Shown: piece after piece, positions 1-8,796 of the stretch
How the letters are laid out: every line of letters starts with the position of its first letter
Numbering within the stretch: the first letter of the stretch is position 1
Source: a virus
DNA length: 26,189 nucleotides
Strand: one strand, 5' to 3'
Virus record (IMG/VR): IMGVR_UViG_3300028374_000057
Location: 1-26,189 of that record
Position numbers and translations under genes: made by a program
The notes under the pieces: model-generated
What the model saw: the letters and a program-made list of their open reading frames with translations, nothing else
Database searches by the model: none
What the model was told of the DNA's origin: nothing

Positions 1-1818
1 TCTGCGGGAACGGGAACGTCACCTGTCACATATGATTATACCGTAGATGTTAGTAGTTCAGGCACTGAAACAGATATTGAATTAGGCGATACTGCTGTCA
101 AGGTCAATGACAACGTCATATATATTAACGCTAACGATGGAGCTAATAATCCATCCATTGAGGGATTTACAGGTCTTACCGGTTTTGAGTTACAAGAGGG
201 CACAGCAACGCCTAATTGGTATATCAGAAATAATGAAATTAGCGTAGGAGATATCTTTAGGGCTGATGGTAATACGAATACAGGAAGTTTTGCAGGTTGG
301 GTAGTTGACCCAGATAAGCTCAAGTCCCCGACTACTGGAAATGCGTATATTGATCTTTTGTCAAATGGGTCGAAAGGGCTTAGGCTTGGAGCAGGTGCGA
401 CTTTTGATGACCTCACTCCTGACACGCAATTTACAGAATCGTTGGCTACTCCATTTTCTCCATTAACTACCACTACCCCATCGACTACGAAAACACAGGA
501 CTATAACCTTACGACAGCTCTTACAGGGTCTCCAGATTTGAGTAAGATTTTAACCCTCTCATTCGATCTTGAATCTTGGTTGGATGCGAATCTCGGGCCG
601 AGCGGTTCGGGAGTAACTTATGAAGTTTTCCTCATAGCTAAAGTTACTTCGGGGTCATGGGAGGAACAAGAAAGGCTCTTAGATGTAACTACGATGTTAG
701 CTGGTGCCCCATCTTCTTCCCCCGTTGTTAATACAGGCCAAGCCACTAAGACTCTGAGTTCTTATGATGAAATTGGTTTCCGACTTAAAATAACAAATAA
801 CAGGACAACAGGAGACGCAGCAGGTCAGATAAAAAATGTGACTGTAAATCAGTATCGGGTTGAAACAATTATTACCGAAGAAGGGGTTTACTCCCTCATT
901 GCTCCAGGAAGAGTTGTTACCATTGGAGAATCTTCTGGGAGTTCTTCTGTAGTTGAACTACCTGAATATACAGCAGGGACGGGGTTATCATTAAGTTCTG
1001 GGGAATTTTCTATTGACTCCACGTTAAAATCAAATTGGGATAGTGCTTATACATTTACACAAGGTTCTGATTCTTTCAATAGCAGTGGAACATATTCAGG
1101 ATTAACTGTAGGTAATGCAAATGATGCCGACACAGTAGATAATGTGCACGCTTCTGAATTCTTACGAAGTAATACGAACGATACTAAAACCTCGGGATAT
1201 ACTAGATTTAATGACGGGACCTCCATACAATTAGGTAGTGGGGGAGATCTACAAATGAATTTTAGTGGCTCCCATACTTATATAAGAAATTATAATCATA
1301 CAAATGGTGATATTTATTTTCAAGGAGAGGATTCTCAAGGAAATAACCAGGCACTTTTCTATTTGGTTACGTCTACCTCTCGGCCATACTTAAGGTTATT
1401 TGAAAACGGAGCTGAGCGGTTAAGAACACTCTCCTCAGGAATAAGAGTATACGGCACTTCACAGGCTGATAACCACACAGATCCATCTGACATAAGGCTA
1501 AAGACAAATCTTGTTGAGCATGATCCTCTCGACATTGCTAAGCATGTGACCCTTTATAAATATAATAAAAGAGGACTATCTTATGCTCAGTATGGAATTA
1601 TTGCCCAAGATATCATGAAGTATGATTCAGACTTGGCAGTTGCTTACCCTGACGAAGAGTTTGGTAGCATTTATTCACTATCTGGGTACTCTATTGCTTC
1701 TATAGCCCTATCAGGTGTAGGTAAGCTCGATTATAAGGTAGAAAAACAAGCTAAGCTAATCTCTGAGCTTGAAACCAAGATAAAAGCTTTGGAAAAGAAA
1801 CTTAAGAACTTTGAATAA
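1..1818 (+). CDS. Tail fibre/spike, C-terminal part with S74 chaperone domain (5' end outside window)
   Basis: The frame is open from base 1, so the start lies upstream; 605 codons are visible. The last ~115 residues form an intramolecular chaperone of the peptidase S74 family: SDIRLKTN, then YGIIAQDIMKYDSDLAV, then a C-terminal coiled coil (KLISELETKIKALEKKL). In this family the chaperone drives trimerisation of phage fibres or spikes and then cleaves itself off just before the Ser of the SD motif. Just before it, LRSNTNDTKTSGYTRF and following repeats resemble the beta-rich shafts found upstream of S74 domains. The upstream part is Gly/Ser/Thr-rich and beta-like. There are no TGA codons in the visible part. 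It ends TAATG, overlapping the next start by one base, so it is probably translationally coupled. The fold assignment is strong; the receptor is unknown. Confidence 0.9.
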   Translation, partial: SAGTGTSPVTYDYTVDVSSSGTETDIELGDTAVKVNDNVIYINANDGANNPSIEGFTGLTGFELQEGTATPNWYIRNNEISVGDIFRADGNTNTGSFAGWVVDPDKLKSPTTGNAYIDLLSNGSKGLRLGAGATFDDLTPDTQFTESLATPFSPLTTTTPSTTKTQDYNLTTALTGSPDLSKILTLSFDLESWLDANLGPSGSGVTYEVFLIAKVTSGSWEEQERLLDVTTMLAGAPSSSPVVNTGQATKTLSSYDEIGFRLKITNNRTTGDAAGQIKNVTVNQYRVETIITEEGVYSLIAPGRVVTIGESSGSSSVVELPEYTAGTGLSLSSGEFSIDSTLKSNWDSAYTFTQGSDSFNSSGTYSGLTVGNANDADTVDNVHASEFLRSNTNDTKTSGYTRFNDGTSIQLGSGGDLQMNFSGSHTYIRNYNHTNGDIYFQGEDSQGNNQALFYLVTSTSRPYLRLFENGAERLRTLSSGIRVYGTSQADNHTDPSDIRLKTNLVEHDPLDIAKHVTLYKYNKRGLSYAQYGIIAQDIMKYDSDLAVAYPDEEFGSIYSLSGYSIASIALSGVGKLDYKVEKQAKLISELETKIKALEKKLKNFE

Positions 1819-2555
1819 TGGGAAGATTAGGAACAAACCCGGACAGAGATTCTATTATGGCAGAGTTTGGGTCAAACACCCGACCATCTAATGGTGGTCT
1901 GGAAGAGGCCTGGGGATTAATATTTGGCGGAACTAATTACTCCCGCGACGGTTTTTATGATGTTGGATATCCAGACGGTAGTATAACTCCCGGAACTTCT
2001 ACAACACAAACGTCAGCTACCTTAGAAGGTAATATAGTGGACATGGGCCTAGACACTGAGTATCGGTTTGAATGAGGAGATGGGAACTATAACAACACTA
2101 CCACATGGAAAACTGTCATAGGTAACACTGGAGATACCACTGTCTCTGAAAACATTTCAGGACTTTCGGCAGGTACTACTTACGATTATAGATTGGTTTA
2201 CTATAATCCTTTTAATAGTAATTCATCTGATTGGGAGTATAGTTCAGGACAATTTACTACCCAGTCTCCACCGGCAGATCAAGGTATTTTTCTCACTCAA
2301 GCTCAGGATGAAAACCCACCGGTTCAAGTGGAGGCTTCTTGGACTAATTTAAGTTCTTCTTATCCTAGTCAAGTCGAATTTGAAGAGGGAGGTTACTCTC
2401 ATTTTAAGTCTGTAAGTGCAGGAGTAACTAGCGTTTTAAGTAATGCTATTTACTATCAATCAGATAGTGTCCGAGCTCGAGTAAGACACACCTCTGGACC
2501 TAATACTTCTTGGAGTGATTGATCAAATAATGTTAACATACTTACTTCCACATAA
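1818..2555 (+). CDS. Fibronectin-III-like tail/adhesion protein (TGA read as Trp)
   Basis: The start ATG overlaps the previous stop (TAATG). With TGA as Trp the frame runs 245 residues to a TAA at 2553. Two TGA codons (2073, 2520) fall where Trp is expected: FEWGDGN and SWSDWSNN, the latter mixing TGG and TGA in one motif. The N-terminus (RDSIMAEFGSNTRPS) resembles the start of the next gene (LDDVYNEFGNNTQPT), so the two are paralogues. The rest has FN3-like strands (TTYDYRLVYYN, VRARVRHTSG). In the standard code this would be several fragments. Probably a distal tail or baseplate adhesion component; the exact role is unknown. Confidence 0.75.
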
Positions 2556-2559
2556 AATT

Positions 2560-4224
2560 ATGGCTATATCAACTTCAAATTTTACTCTAGATGACGTGTA
2601 TAATGAGTTTGGTAATAATACTCAGCCCACGCACAATTCTTTTAGTGTAATACATAATAAAGTATTTGGTAATTTTGGGGAGGGGGCTAGAATTGGTAGT
2701 TTTTCAGGACTTAGTAAGCCTATAGTTTCTTCATTTTCTACATCAATAGGTGTGGGGGAGATAGATGTTTTTACCACTATAAAGACCGGGGGATTAAATG
2801 CAGAAGTTTTTATAGAGTACCAAATAGAGGAGATAGGGGAGAATCCTTTTGAGGGCGCAAATGCTATTAATAGGACATCTATACAACACATAGGTGTTGG
2901 AGATGCTGTTAGTTACGACATTACTCTTAATTTGTCCGAGAATACAACTTATTGAGTTAGAGTAAGGGCAGCTAATAGTTTTAATAATGCTGTAACTACA
3001 GAATTTAATGATTGAACAGCTTCTCAGGCGGCGAATGTTACTACTGGTCAAACCCCTCTTGCTAATGTAGATCTAATCTACGCTAAGTATAAAAATGATA
3101 CAATGTATTTAGAGTGGAATTATGATGATAGTGCTGATCAATTTGAGGTTCAGTATGCGGATGACCAGACCCCTCCTTGAGAGGATAGTAGTATTTCTGG
3201 CTCTCCACAAAACTGAGGTACTACTACAAACCCTAAAACCGGGCAATTCGAGCCATCATCACCGGTAAATTACGCCAATGATTTGCAAGCTAGGATTAGA
3301 GCGGTAGATACATCTGGATCTAATGAATCTTCGTGGGTTTTATTTATTCCCCAAGAGTTATATTTTGCACCTCTTTCAAGATCTTTGTCGCAACCGGATC
3401 CTTATGATAATGAAGTGATCGGTACCTGGACAAATAATGAAACTTTAGATATTGAAGTACAGTGGCAATTATTTTCAGGAGGTTCTTGATCAAACGATGG
3501 ATCCATTATTACATTATCTCCCTCCACTACACAAATAACTAGCAATTACTCAGATGGGCAAGAAATAAGATTTTTAATCAGATATGTTAATGGGAGTAAT
3601 CTAGGTGAGTGGGGTGCGAGCAATTCAATTACTATGGACGTCTCCCTAAATCCACACCCTATAAATCTAGTCGCGTCTGGTGGCGCGGGAAGTTCAGTAT
3701 TACTAGATTGGGACGAGCCAGAAGCGGGCACACCTGATTATTATCAAATTGAATTTGATGATGGGACTGCAACTGGATATGTTGTTTTAGAGAGTAGTTG
3801 AAGTAGCTCAAATTATATCCACCAAGCCCCTGAAGATGAGGGTCTACAGTATAGAGTTAGGTCTTATTATTCTTCTACGGGGTTTAGTGGTTGAGTATAT
3901 TCTAATATTTTTGATAATAGTAGTTCAGGCGGTGGCGGGGGATCTGGCGGGCCGGACAATTTAAGCGCCTCACAAATAACTTATGAAGACCCTCTACAAG
4001 TAGAGGCAACGTGAGACAATACTTCTACAGCAAGTTTATCTATAGAATGAATAATAAACAGCGTAGCGGAACCTGAAAAAGGATTAACCTCTAATACAAC
4101 CTCAGATATCTTGTTTTACCAATTTAGTAATGGAGATAACGTGCAATGTAGGGTTAGATATACAAGCGGGGACACTACATGAAGTGACCTTAGCAATAAT
4201 GTTACAGTTTTTGAGCAAATATAA
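2560..4224 (+). CDS. Multi-domain fibronectin-III-like adhesion protein (TGA read as Trp)
   Basis: Read with TGA as Trp this is one 554-residue protein; otherwise it would be at least ten fragments. TGA lies at 2953, 3013, 3178, 3214, 3487, 3799, 3892, 4012, 4048 and 4180, alongside about six TGG codons. Several FN3-like repeats carry the typical end-of-domain pattern, for example TTYWVRVRA, QFEVQYADDQ, YYQIEFDDG and DNVQCRVRYTSGDTTWSDLSNNV. A Gly/Ser linker (SSSGGGGGSGGP) sits near residues 455-466. The N-terminus is homologous to the preceding gene. It is likely a tail-associated adhesion or baseplate protein; FN3-type domains in virion proteins are thought to bind carbohydrate or act as spacers. 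No enzymatic motif was seen. Confidence 0.75.
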
Positions 4225-4245
4225 AATAATTTAAAATAAAGTAAA

Positions 4246-5247
4246 ATGTATAACATAAAAATAAAAAAACTAAAATTAAAAGAAAGTGAAACCCTAGATA
4301 GTATTATAGATAGGGTTGAAATCAACGTAGAGATTCTAGGCGAGAGTTTTTCACAATCAATAAGTTTACCAGAGCCTGACCCTAATGACTTTATACCTCT
4401 AACAGAGATTACTGACGAGGTAATCAAGTCTTGAGTTTGAGATAACTTGGACCTTGATAATATAGATAGTATGCTTTTGGGCAGAGAGGTAGATAAAGCC
4501 TCTACCGCTATTAAGACAACAAATCCTGAAACATCCACGAGCTCTTATACAGTAAAAGAACATATAAAACAATGGAAAATAGATAAATCATACGTCGTTG
4601 ATGATCTTTGTTACTATGAGTGAGAGGAAGAAGTCAACACTACGGACCCCGAAACCGGTGACCCGATGACAGTTACAACTGATAAGAAAAAGTTTTACCG
4701 GGTAATTCAGGCCCACACTTCACAAGCTGGTTGGACACCGAAAGACACAGCGGCCCTGTTTACAGAAATAAAGTACTTTGGAAATGAGGATGTTGTGGGA
4801 TATCCGGAATGGCAACAACCTCAAGGAGCTCATGATGCTTATCCAATAGGTAGTATTGTGGAGCACAATGGGACCATATACGAGGCCGATGTTGATGCTA
4901 ACGTTTGAGAGCCTCCTACACAGTGGAGCGAATATACTGAACCAGTCACATACCCGTCGTGAGAGGGTGGGATTAGCTACACCTCCGCAGATATAGTTGA
5001 ATATGGTGGAGAAAATTATATAGCCTTGTCCAATCATACGTCAGTAGAGGGTGAGACTCCTGATATAGAGACTTCCCTTTGAAGCGTTTATACGGAGGGC
5101 TCTTCAAATGCATGAGCTGCGGGAACTTCTTACGTAGTAGATGATGTTGTAACTTATAATGGGACAGAATATACTTGTGTACAAGCTCATACCTCACAAG
5201 TAGGATGAGAGCCTAGTAATGTTCCCAGCCTTTGAAGCGCAGTCTAA
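4246..5247 (+). CDS. Carbohydrate-binding-module tail protein (TGA read as Trp)
   Basis: 333 residues with nine TGA-Trp codons (4432, 4438, 4621, 4906, 4960, 5080, 5113, 5206, 5233). The C-terminal half contains repeats of the CBM5/12 chitin-binding type: YVVDDVVTYNGTEYTCVQAHTSQ followed by W-PS-LW, and earlier related copies such as YPIGSIVEHNGTIYEAD, ADIVEYGGENYIA and FYRVIQAHTSQAGW. The aromatic residues of this family stack on sugars, and several of them here are TGA codons (VGWEPSNVPSLW). The N-terminus has mixed charge and no recognised fold. It follows the FN3 genes and is the last gene before a terminator, so it is probably a host-surface or glycan-binding tail component. Confidence 0.75.
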
Positions 5248-5267
5248 CCCTAAATACTCTTTAATAA

Positions 5268-5297
5268 GGCTCTCCTCAAAAAGGGGAGCCTTTTTTG
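5268..5297 (+). terminator. Intrinsic terminator after the tail-fibre operon
   Basis: The stem GGCTCTCC / GGGGAGCC is 8 bp with one G-T pair. It has a 7-base loop and is followed by TTTTTTG. It lies 20 bases after the stop of the carbohydrate-binding gene, so it ends the tail-adhesion transcript. Confidence 0.9.
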
Positions 5298-5382
5298 TTT
5301 TAAACTGTCCTAAAAACTAGACAATACCCTTTATTTTTTATAGATTAAACTAAAATGACAACCCCAATAACCCTATTATAAA

Positions 5383-6102
5383 ATGCCGGTTTGAAGTAAC
5401 TTATTAGAAATTATACAAAAATTTACCTTTAAAAACACCCTTATTGTACTCTTATTATGTGTTATTGGGTTAGGTACCTTTTGAACGTATAAAAAAATTG
5501 ACACACTACAACTTACAATCGAGGAAGCTATGACTACTCGAGATAAATATTTTGAAGAGTTTGGAATAGACGAATTGAGCGATGATCTTTTAATAAGAGA
5601 CATACTAACTGAAACTCGCTTAAAATTTAAAGCAAACGAAGTTTCTCTTTGAGGATATCACAACGGGATAAAAATTGGACCATTTCCCTTTAAAAAGATA
5701 TCCTTATTAGATGAGAGTGTGGGTACTGGAGATGCTAGATTGGCTACCAATTATCAAAGTGTTCCATTAAACTTATTTATACCCATCACAGTTGATCTAT
5801 GACAGTTGGAAGAGGGTGGAATGTCTTTAACGATAGAACATGCTAAAGAAAAGTACCCAAACGTATATTATGAAATGATACAGAACGGATACGGATATCA
5901 ATTTATATACCCGATAAAAATAAAAGGATATGACCCACCTATTGGTCTTTTTGTAGTTAACTTAGATCAATTAAGAACGAGGGACTTAATAAAAACAAAC
6001 CCACTGACCAAAGTGGATTTTGAAGATTATATTTTTCAACAAGCCAAAAGGGTGGAATTGATTTTCAATGCACAATACACTAGATTAAATAGTAGACAAT
6101 AA
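5383..6102 (+). CDS. Membrane-anchored protein of unknown function (TGA read as Trp)
   Basis: With TGA as Trp, an ATG at 5383 opens 239 residues. Four TGA codons occur at 5392, 5482, 5650 and 5800, for example MPVWSN, GTFWTYK and SLWGYHNG. An N-terminal transmembrane helix (TLIVLLLCVIGLGTFW, about residues 19-34) is followed by a short helical linker and a soluble domain with alternating hydrophobic strands (FIYPIKI, IGLFVVNL). The soluble part vaguely recalls GAF-like sensory folds, but no signature is clear. It opens the lysis-like cluster of small membrane proteins. No strong ribosome-binding site is visible. Confidence 0.6.
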
Positions 6103-6126
6103 CTAACACGGAGATAGATAAAATTT

Positions 6127-6366
6127 ATGGCACAAAAAGATAAGCCTAGTGATGTTCTAAACAGGTATCGGGTTTTCCCAAGATTATTTGCATTGATTTT
6201 TCTAGTTCTTCTTTGAACAGTAAGCGCATGATTTATGGGCCTGCCTTCTCCGGGTGTCGAGCAAGCAGGGTTTGCGTCAACAATGGTTGCTACTGCTGCG
6301 GCTATGTTTCGTTTTTATGTAAACAGTGGTCCAAATTCTAGCAAAGCAACCACAGGGAATGAATAA
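6127..6366 (+). CDS. Small two-helix membrane protein, holin candidate (TGA read as Trp)
   Basis: 79 residues. A first hydrophobic helix (FALIFLVLLWTVSAWFMG, about 21-38) contains two TGA-Trp codons (6214, 6229). It is followed by LPSPGVEQAGF and a second, weaker hydrophobic segment (STMVATAAAMFRFYV). Length, two helices, charged N-terminus and position between other small membrane genes fit a holin, the pore former that triggers lysis. It is too short for the standard code to show it. Without a homology search the holin call is inference from architecture and context. Confidence 0.6.
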
Positions 6367-6384
6367 GAATTATAAAAATAAATT

Positions 6385-7023
6385 ATGAATAAAACAATCA
6401 CGGGAATTCTAACTGGGATCATTATCATCCTAATTAGTTTTCTACTTTACACAGAGTATTTCAAAGTTCCTAAACTGGAAAAGGAGTTAAATGAATGAAA
6501 AAATGCTCCAACCAAAATAGATACACAATATGTTCAGGGCGAAACAGATACACTCTGAATAGCAAAAACAGATACAGTCTATGAAACGATATCAAAAGAT
6601 CCAGTGCTTACCTCAGATGTCGACACAGCTCCTAAAAAAACCTATGAAACAGCTATAGGGGATTCTTTACTAAAAGGAACCATATATAATACTGTTATTG
6701 GTGATGGGTATTTAGCAGACGCTAATTTGACCTATTCATTTAAAAAACCTATATATACCTCTATGAGAGTAGATACTATATATGAGACAACGACTAGAAC
6801 AGTATTAAAATTTGTACCTGAACAACGCCCTATGAGATTGCAGGTGGGTGGTATGTTAGGAGCTTCCCCGGACGGAACTATTCATTGAGGGCCAAGTGTT
6901 GGGTTACTAAATAAGAAAGATCACTCTTTTACTTATTCTTATGATGTAGCTAATAAAGGCCACTTTGTTACCTATCGTAGAACAATTCGATTCCCAAAAA
7001 TAGACCTAAACCCATTTAACTAA
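6385..7023 (+). CDS. N-terminally anchored lysis-region protein, spanin-like (TGA read as Trp)
   Basis: 212 residues with TGA-Trp at 6496, 6556 and 6886. The N-terminus is a transmembrane anchor (ITGILTGIIIILISFLLYTEYF), followed by a short charged helix (PKLEKELNEWKNA) and a Thr/Tyr-rich beta region with repeated TDT/DTVYET segments. This resembles single-pass periplasmic proteins in lysis modules, which often serve as spanins. Its stop TAA overlaps the next ATG (TAATG), so the next gene is coupled. No catalytic motif was seen. Confidence 0.5.
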
Positions 7024-7343
7024 TGGCCGGAAGAGACTGGACTGAGAACCGTGTGATCGGTATAGACATTAAATTATTTGTGGCAATCATCTTATTGGTG
7101 GCAAGCACTGTGGGAGGATTTTATTATGTTATGGGCGAAATTGAGAAGGCAAAACAATTACCAGCCCCCGGTACTGGACAGTACTCGATAGACCGTACTG
7201 ATCCTAACGCCATAGGGACTTGACCTCCTACTAAAATAGAGTACCAAATGAAGGACCAAACTTCTAGACAAACTCTCCAACAATTACAAGAGAGAGTAGA
7301 GCAACTAGAAGAAAAAGTAGATAGAATAGAACAACAACAATAA
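7023..7343 (+). CDS. Small membrane protein with C-terminal coiled coil (TGA read as Trp)
   Basis: 106 residues. The N-terminal signal anchor is LFVAIILLVASTVGGFYYVM (about 18-37), followed by a Pro/Gly linker. One TGA-Trp (7221, GTWPPTK) precedes a strong heptad coiled coil at the C-terminus (LQQLQERVEQLEEKVDRIEQQQ region). A single-pass protein with a coiled coil next to a holin candidate suits an inner-membrane spanin or a lysis regulator. That role is inference. Confidence 0.55.
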
Positions 7344-7359
7344 ATAAAAATAAATAAAA

Positions 7360-7743
7360 ATGAAACAGATAATATTAGCTGTCATTCTTTTATTTTCATC
7401 TATGTCAATTTTCGTAGAGCAGGATGTACCATTCCTTACTACAAAAAATTATGATGAACACGTCTCTCAAGACGGTGTAGTTGCAGTAGAGTTTTGAGCC
7501 GAATGGAATTCAGAAGAATCTTATAATCTTTGTGATTTAGAAAACGTCAAAGCTTATAGAGTTGACGTAGATGAAGAGTACATGCTTGTTTCCAGATTCA
7601 GTGTCAACAATGTGCCTACCCTTTTTATATATAAAGACGGTATATTGCGACATAAAGAAACTAGCGATGTCACTTTTGAAAAGAGGGCACACATAGATTT
7701 ACTTCAAGATATAATAAATAACTTAAATAAAACGGAAAAATAA
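7360..7743 (+). CDS. Secreted thioredoxin-fold protein lacking CXXC (TGA read as Trp)
   Basis: 127 residues starting with a signal-peptide-like segment (MKQIILAVILLFSSMSIF). The body is a thioredoxin fold: VVAVEFWAEWN, then YRVDVDEEYMLVSRFSVNNVPTLFIYKDG, which contains the conserved cis-Pro before Thr. The normal WCxxC active site is replaced by WNSEESYNLC, so only one Cys remains and classical dithiol redox chemistry is unlikely. The first Trp of the motif is encoded by TGA (7495) and the second by TGG. It lies between the membrane-protein cluster and the DUF5675-like gene and overlaps the latter by one base (TAATG). Probably an exported redox-dead or chaperone-like protein. Confidence 0.7.
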
Positions 7744-8213
7744 TGCACCTAGAAGTACAACGGTTCTCATCTGCAGAAGATGATACCTTAGGTAATTTAT
7801 TTATAAGCGATTCTTTATATAAATGGCTATGTTTTACCTTAGAAGACCAGAAGCAAACTAAAAAAGTATACGGTGAGACCAGAATACCTCCAGGGACTTA
7901 TGAAATAAAGTTAAAAAAAGTAGGAGGTTTTCATAATAGATATTTAAAACAATATGGTAGCGACTGGCATAAAGGAATGCTCCACATACAGAATGTACCA
8001 GGGTTTACAGATATCCTAATTCATAAAGGAAACGATGACGAAGATACTGCTGGATGTTTATTATTAGGCGAAGACGCAAAAGGTAACTTTAATAAGAAAG
8101 GCGGGGTAGTAAGTTCAAAAAGCGCTTATGATAGAATTTACCCAATAATAAGAGATAAATTATTATCTGGCGAGCGTGTAAGAATACGATACCGTAATTT
8201 AGATACTCTTTAA
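7743..8213 (+). CDS. DUF5675-like lysis-region protein
   Basis: 156 residues with no TGA codon; both Trp are TGG. The pattern FTLEDQKQ, ETRIPPGTYEIKL, GMLHIQNVPGFTDILIHKGN, DDEDTAGCLLLGE and YDRIYPIIRDKL matches what I recall of the DUF5675 family, often found next to phage lysis genes. The IHxGN...GC arrangement also recalls the His/Cys pair of L,D-transpeptidase-like folds, so activity on peptidoglycan is possible but unproven. It is the only candidate cell-wall enzyme in this cluster, as I see no classical lysozyme or amidase. Its start overlaps the previous stop. Confidence 0.7.
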   Translation: MHLEVQRFSSAEDDTLGNLFISDSLYKWLCFTLEDQKQTKKVYGETRIPPGTYEIKLKKVGGFHNRYLKQYGSDWHKGMLHIQNVPGFTDILIHKGNDDEDTAGCLLLGEDAKGNFNKKGGVVSSKSAYDRIYPIIRDKLLSGERVRIRYRNLDTL

Positions 8214-8229
8214 AAAAATTAAAGTTTTA

Positions 8230-8261
8230 TTTGCAAAAAATACCTAAGATTCGTAATTTAG
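8230..8261 (+). promoter_or_regulatory. Bacteroidota-type promoter candidate
   Basis: TTTG at 8230-8233, 20 bases, then TAATTTAG at 8254-8261. This is close to the Bacteroidota primary sigma consensus (TTTG, spacer 19-20, TANNTTTG). It sits in the 78-base gap before the gene at 8292 and could also transcribe the tRNA downstream. Confidence 0.5.
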
Positions 8262-8291
8262 GTCTAATCAAATAACGTAAATAATAAACAC

Positions 8292-8708
8292 ATGATATTA
8301 AAAAACTTCGAAGTAGAAAATATCTATAACATCTTGCAACAAGATATAGTAGATGCTCAAGAGATAAAGGATATTAAAGTAAAGTTCCGAATAGCGAAAA
8401 TACTTCGTGTCCTTTCCAGTCCCTTAGAGGACTTCCAGAAAACGCGGAATGAGCTCATACAGGAACATGCTGAGAAGGACGAAGAAGGTAATATGATCCG
8501 CCCCACAGATAAAGAAGGCAAGCCTATTGAGGATCAAGTAAGAATATCTAACCAAAAAGAGTTTAATAAAAAACTTATTGTGCTCTCACAAGAAGATAAC
8601 GAGCTAGAGTTGGGTACATCACTTTCTATTGATGACTTGGCAAATTCAGAGATAGATCTTGATGTGTATAAACTCTCAGTTCTTGAAAAACTACTAGATA
8701 GCGAATAA
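8292..8708 (+). CDS. Phage protein of unknown function
   Basis: 138 residues, mostly helical and rich in Glu, Asp, Lys and Gln, with no Trp at all. The start (MILKNFEVENIYNILQQ) and mid-region (KFRIAKILRVLSSPLEDFQKTRNELI) recall small tail-assembly or DUF1617-like phage proteins, but I cannot confirm the family. No membrane segment or catalytic motif. It follows a plausible promoter and is the last gene before the intron-split tRNA. Confidence 0.6.
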   Translation: MILKNFEVENIYNILQQDIVDAQEIKDIKVKFRIAKILRVLSSPLEDFQKTRNELIQEHAEKDEEGNMIRPTDKEGKPIEDQVRISNQKEFNKKLIVLSQEDNELELGTSLSIDDLANSEIDLDVYKLSVLEKLLDSE

Positions 8709-8709
8709 C

Positions 8710-8752
8710 AGGAGGTGATTACTTTCCGGGGAAGGGTTTATAACTCTTCTCC
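8710..8752 (+). other. Unused consensus Shine-Dalgarno followed by an 11-bp hairpin
   Basis: AGGAGGTGATT at 8710-8720 is a full-length anti-16S match, directly after the stop of the preceding gene but with no convincing reading frame behind it. It is followed by a hairpin, GGGGAAGGGTT (8728-8738) / AACTCTTCTCC (8742-8752), 11 bp with two G-T pairs and a 3-base loop, then TTATTTAT. The hairpin may be a weak terminator or a processing signal 8 bases before the tRNA 5' end. Confidence 0.4.
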
Positions 8753-8796
8753 TTATTTATACCACTGCAAACCCCATTGGTGAGGGGGCCGGTCTT

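Noticed and set aside
1818-7343. Series of short ORFs interrupted by TGA, suggesting pseudogenes or many frameshifts
   Set aside because: All interruptions are TGA in one continuous frame; TAA is the only real terminator used, and TGA falls at Trp positions, so these are intact recoded genes.
1818-7343. TGA read as glycine (code 25)
   Set aside because: Contexts such as SWSDWSNN, VGWEPSNVPSLW and FWAEW need Trp, and a Trp-type tRNA is present.
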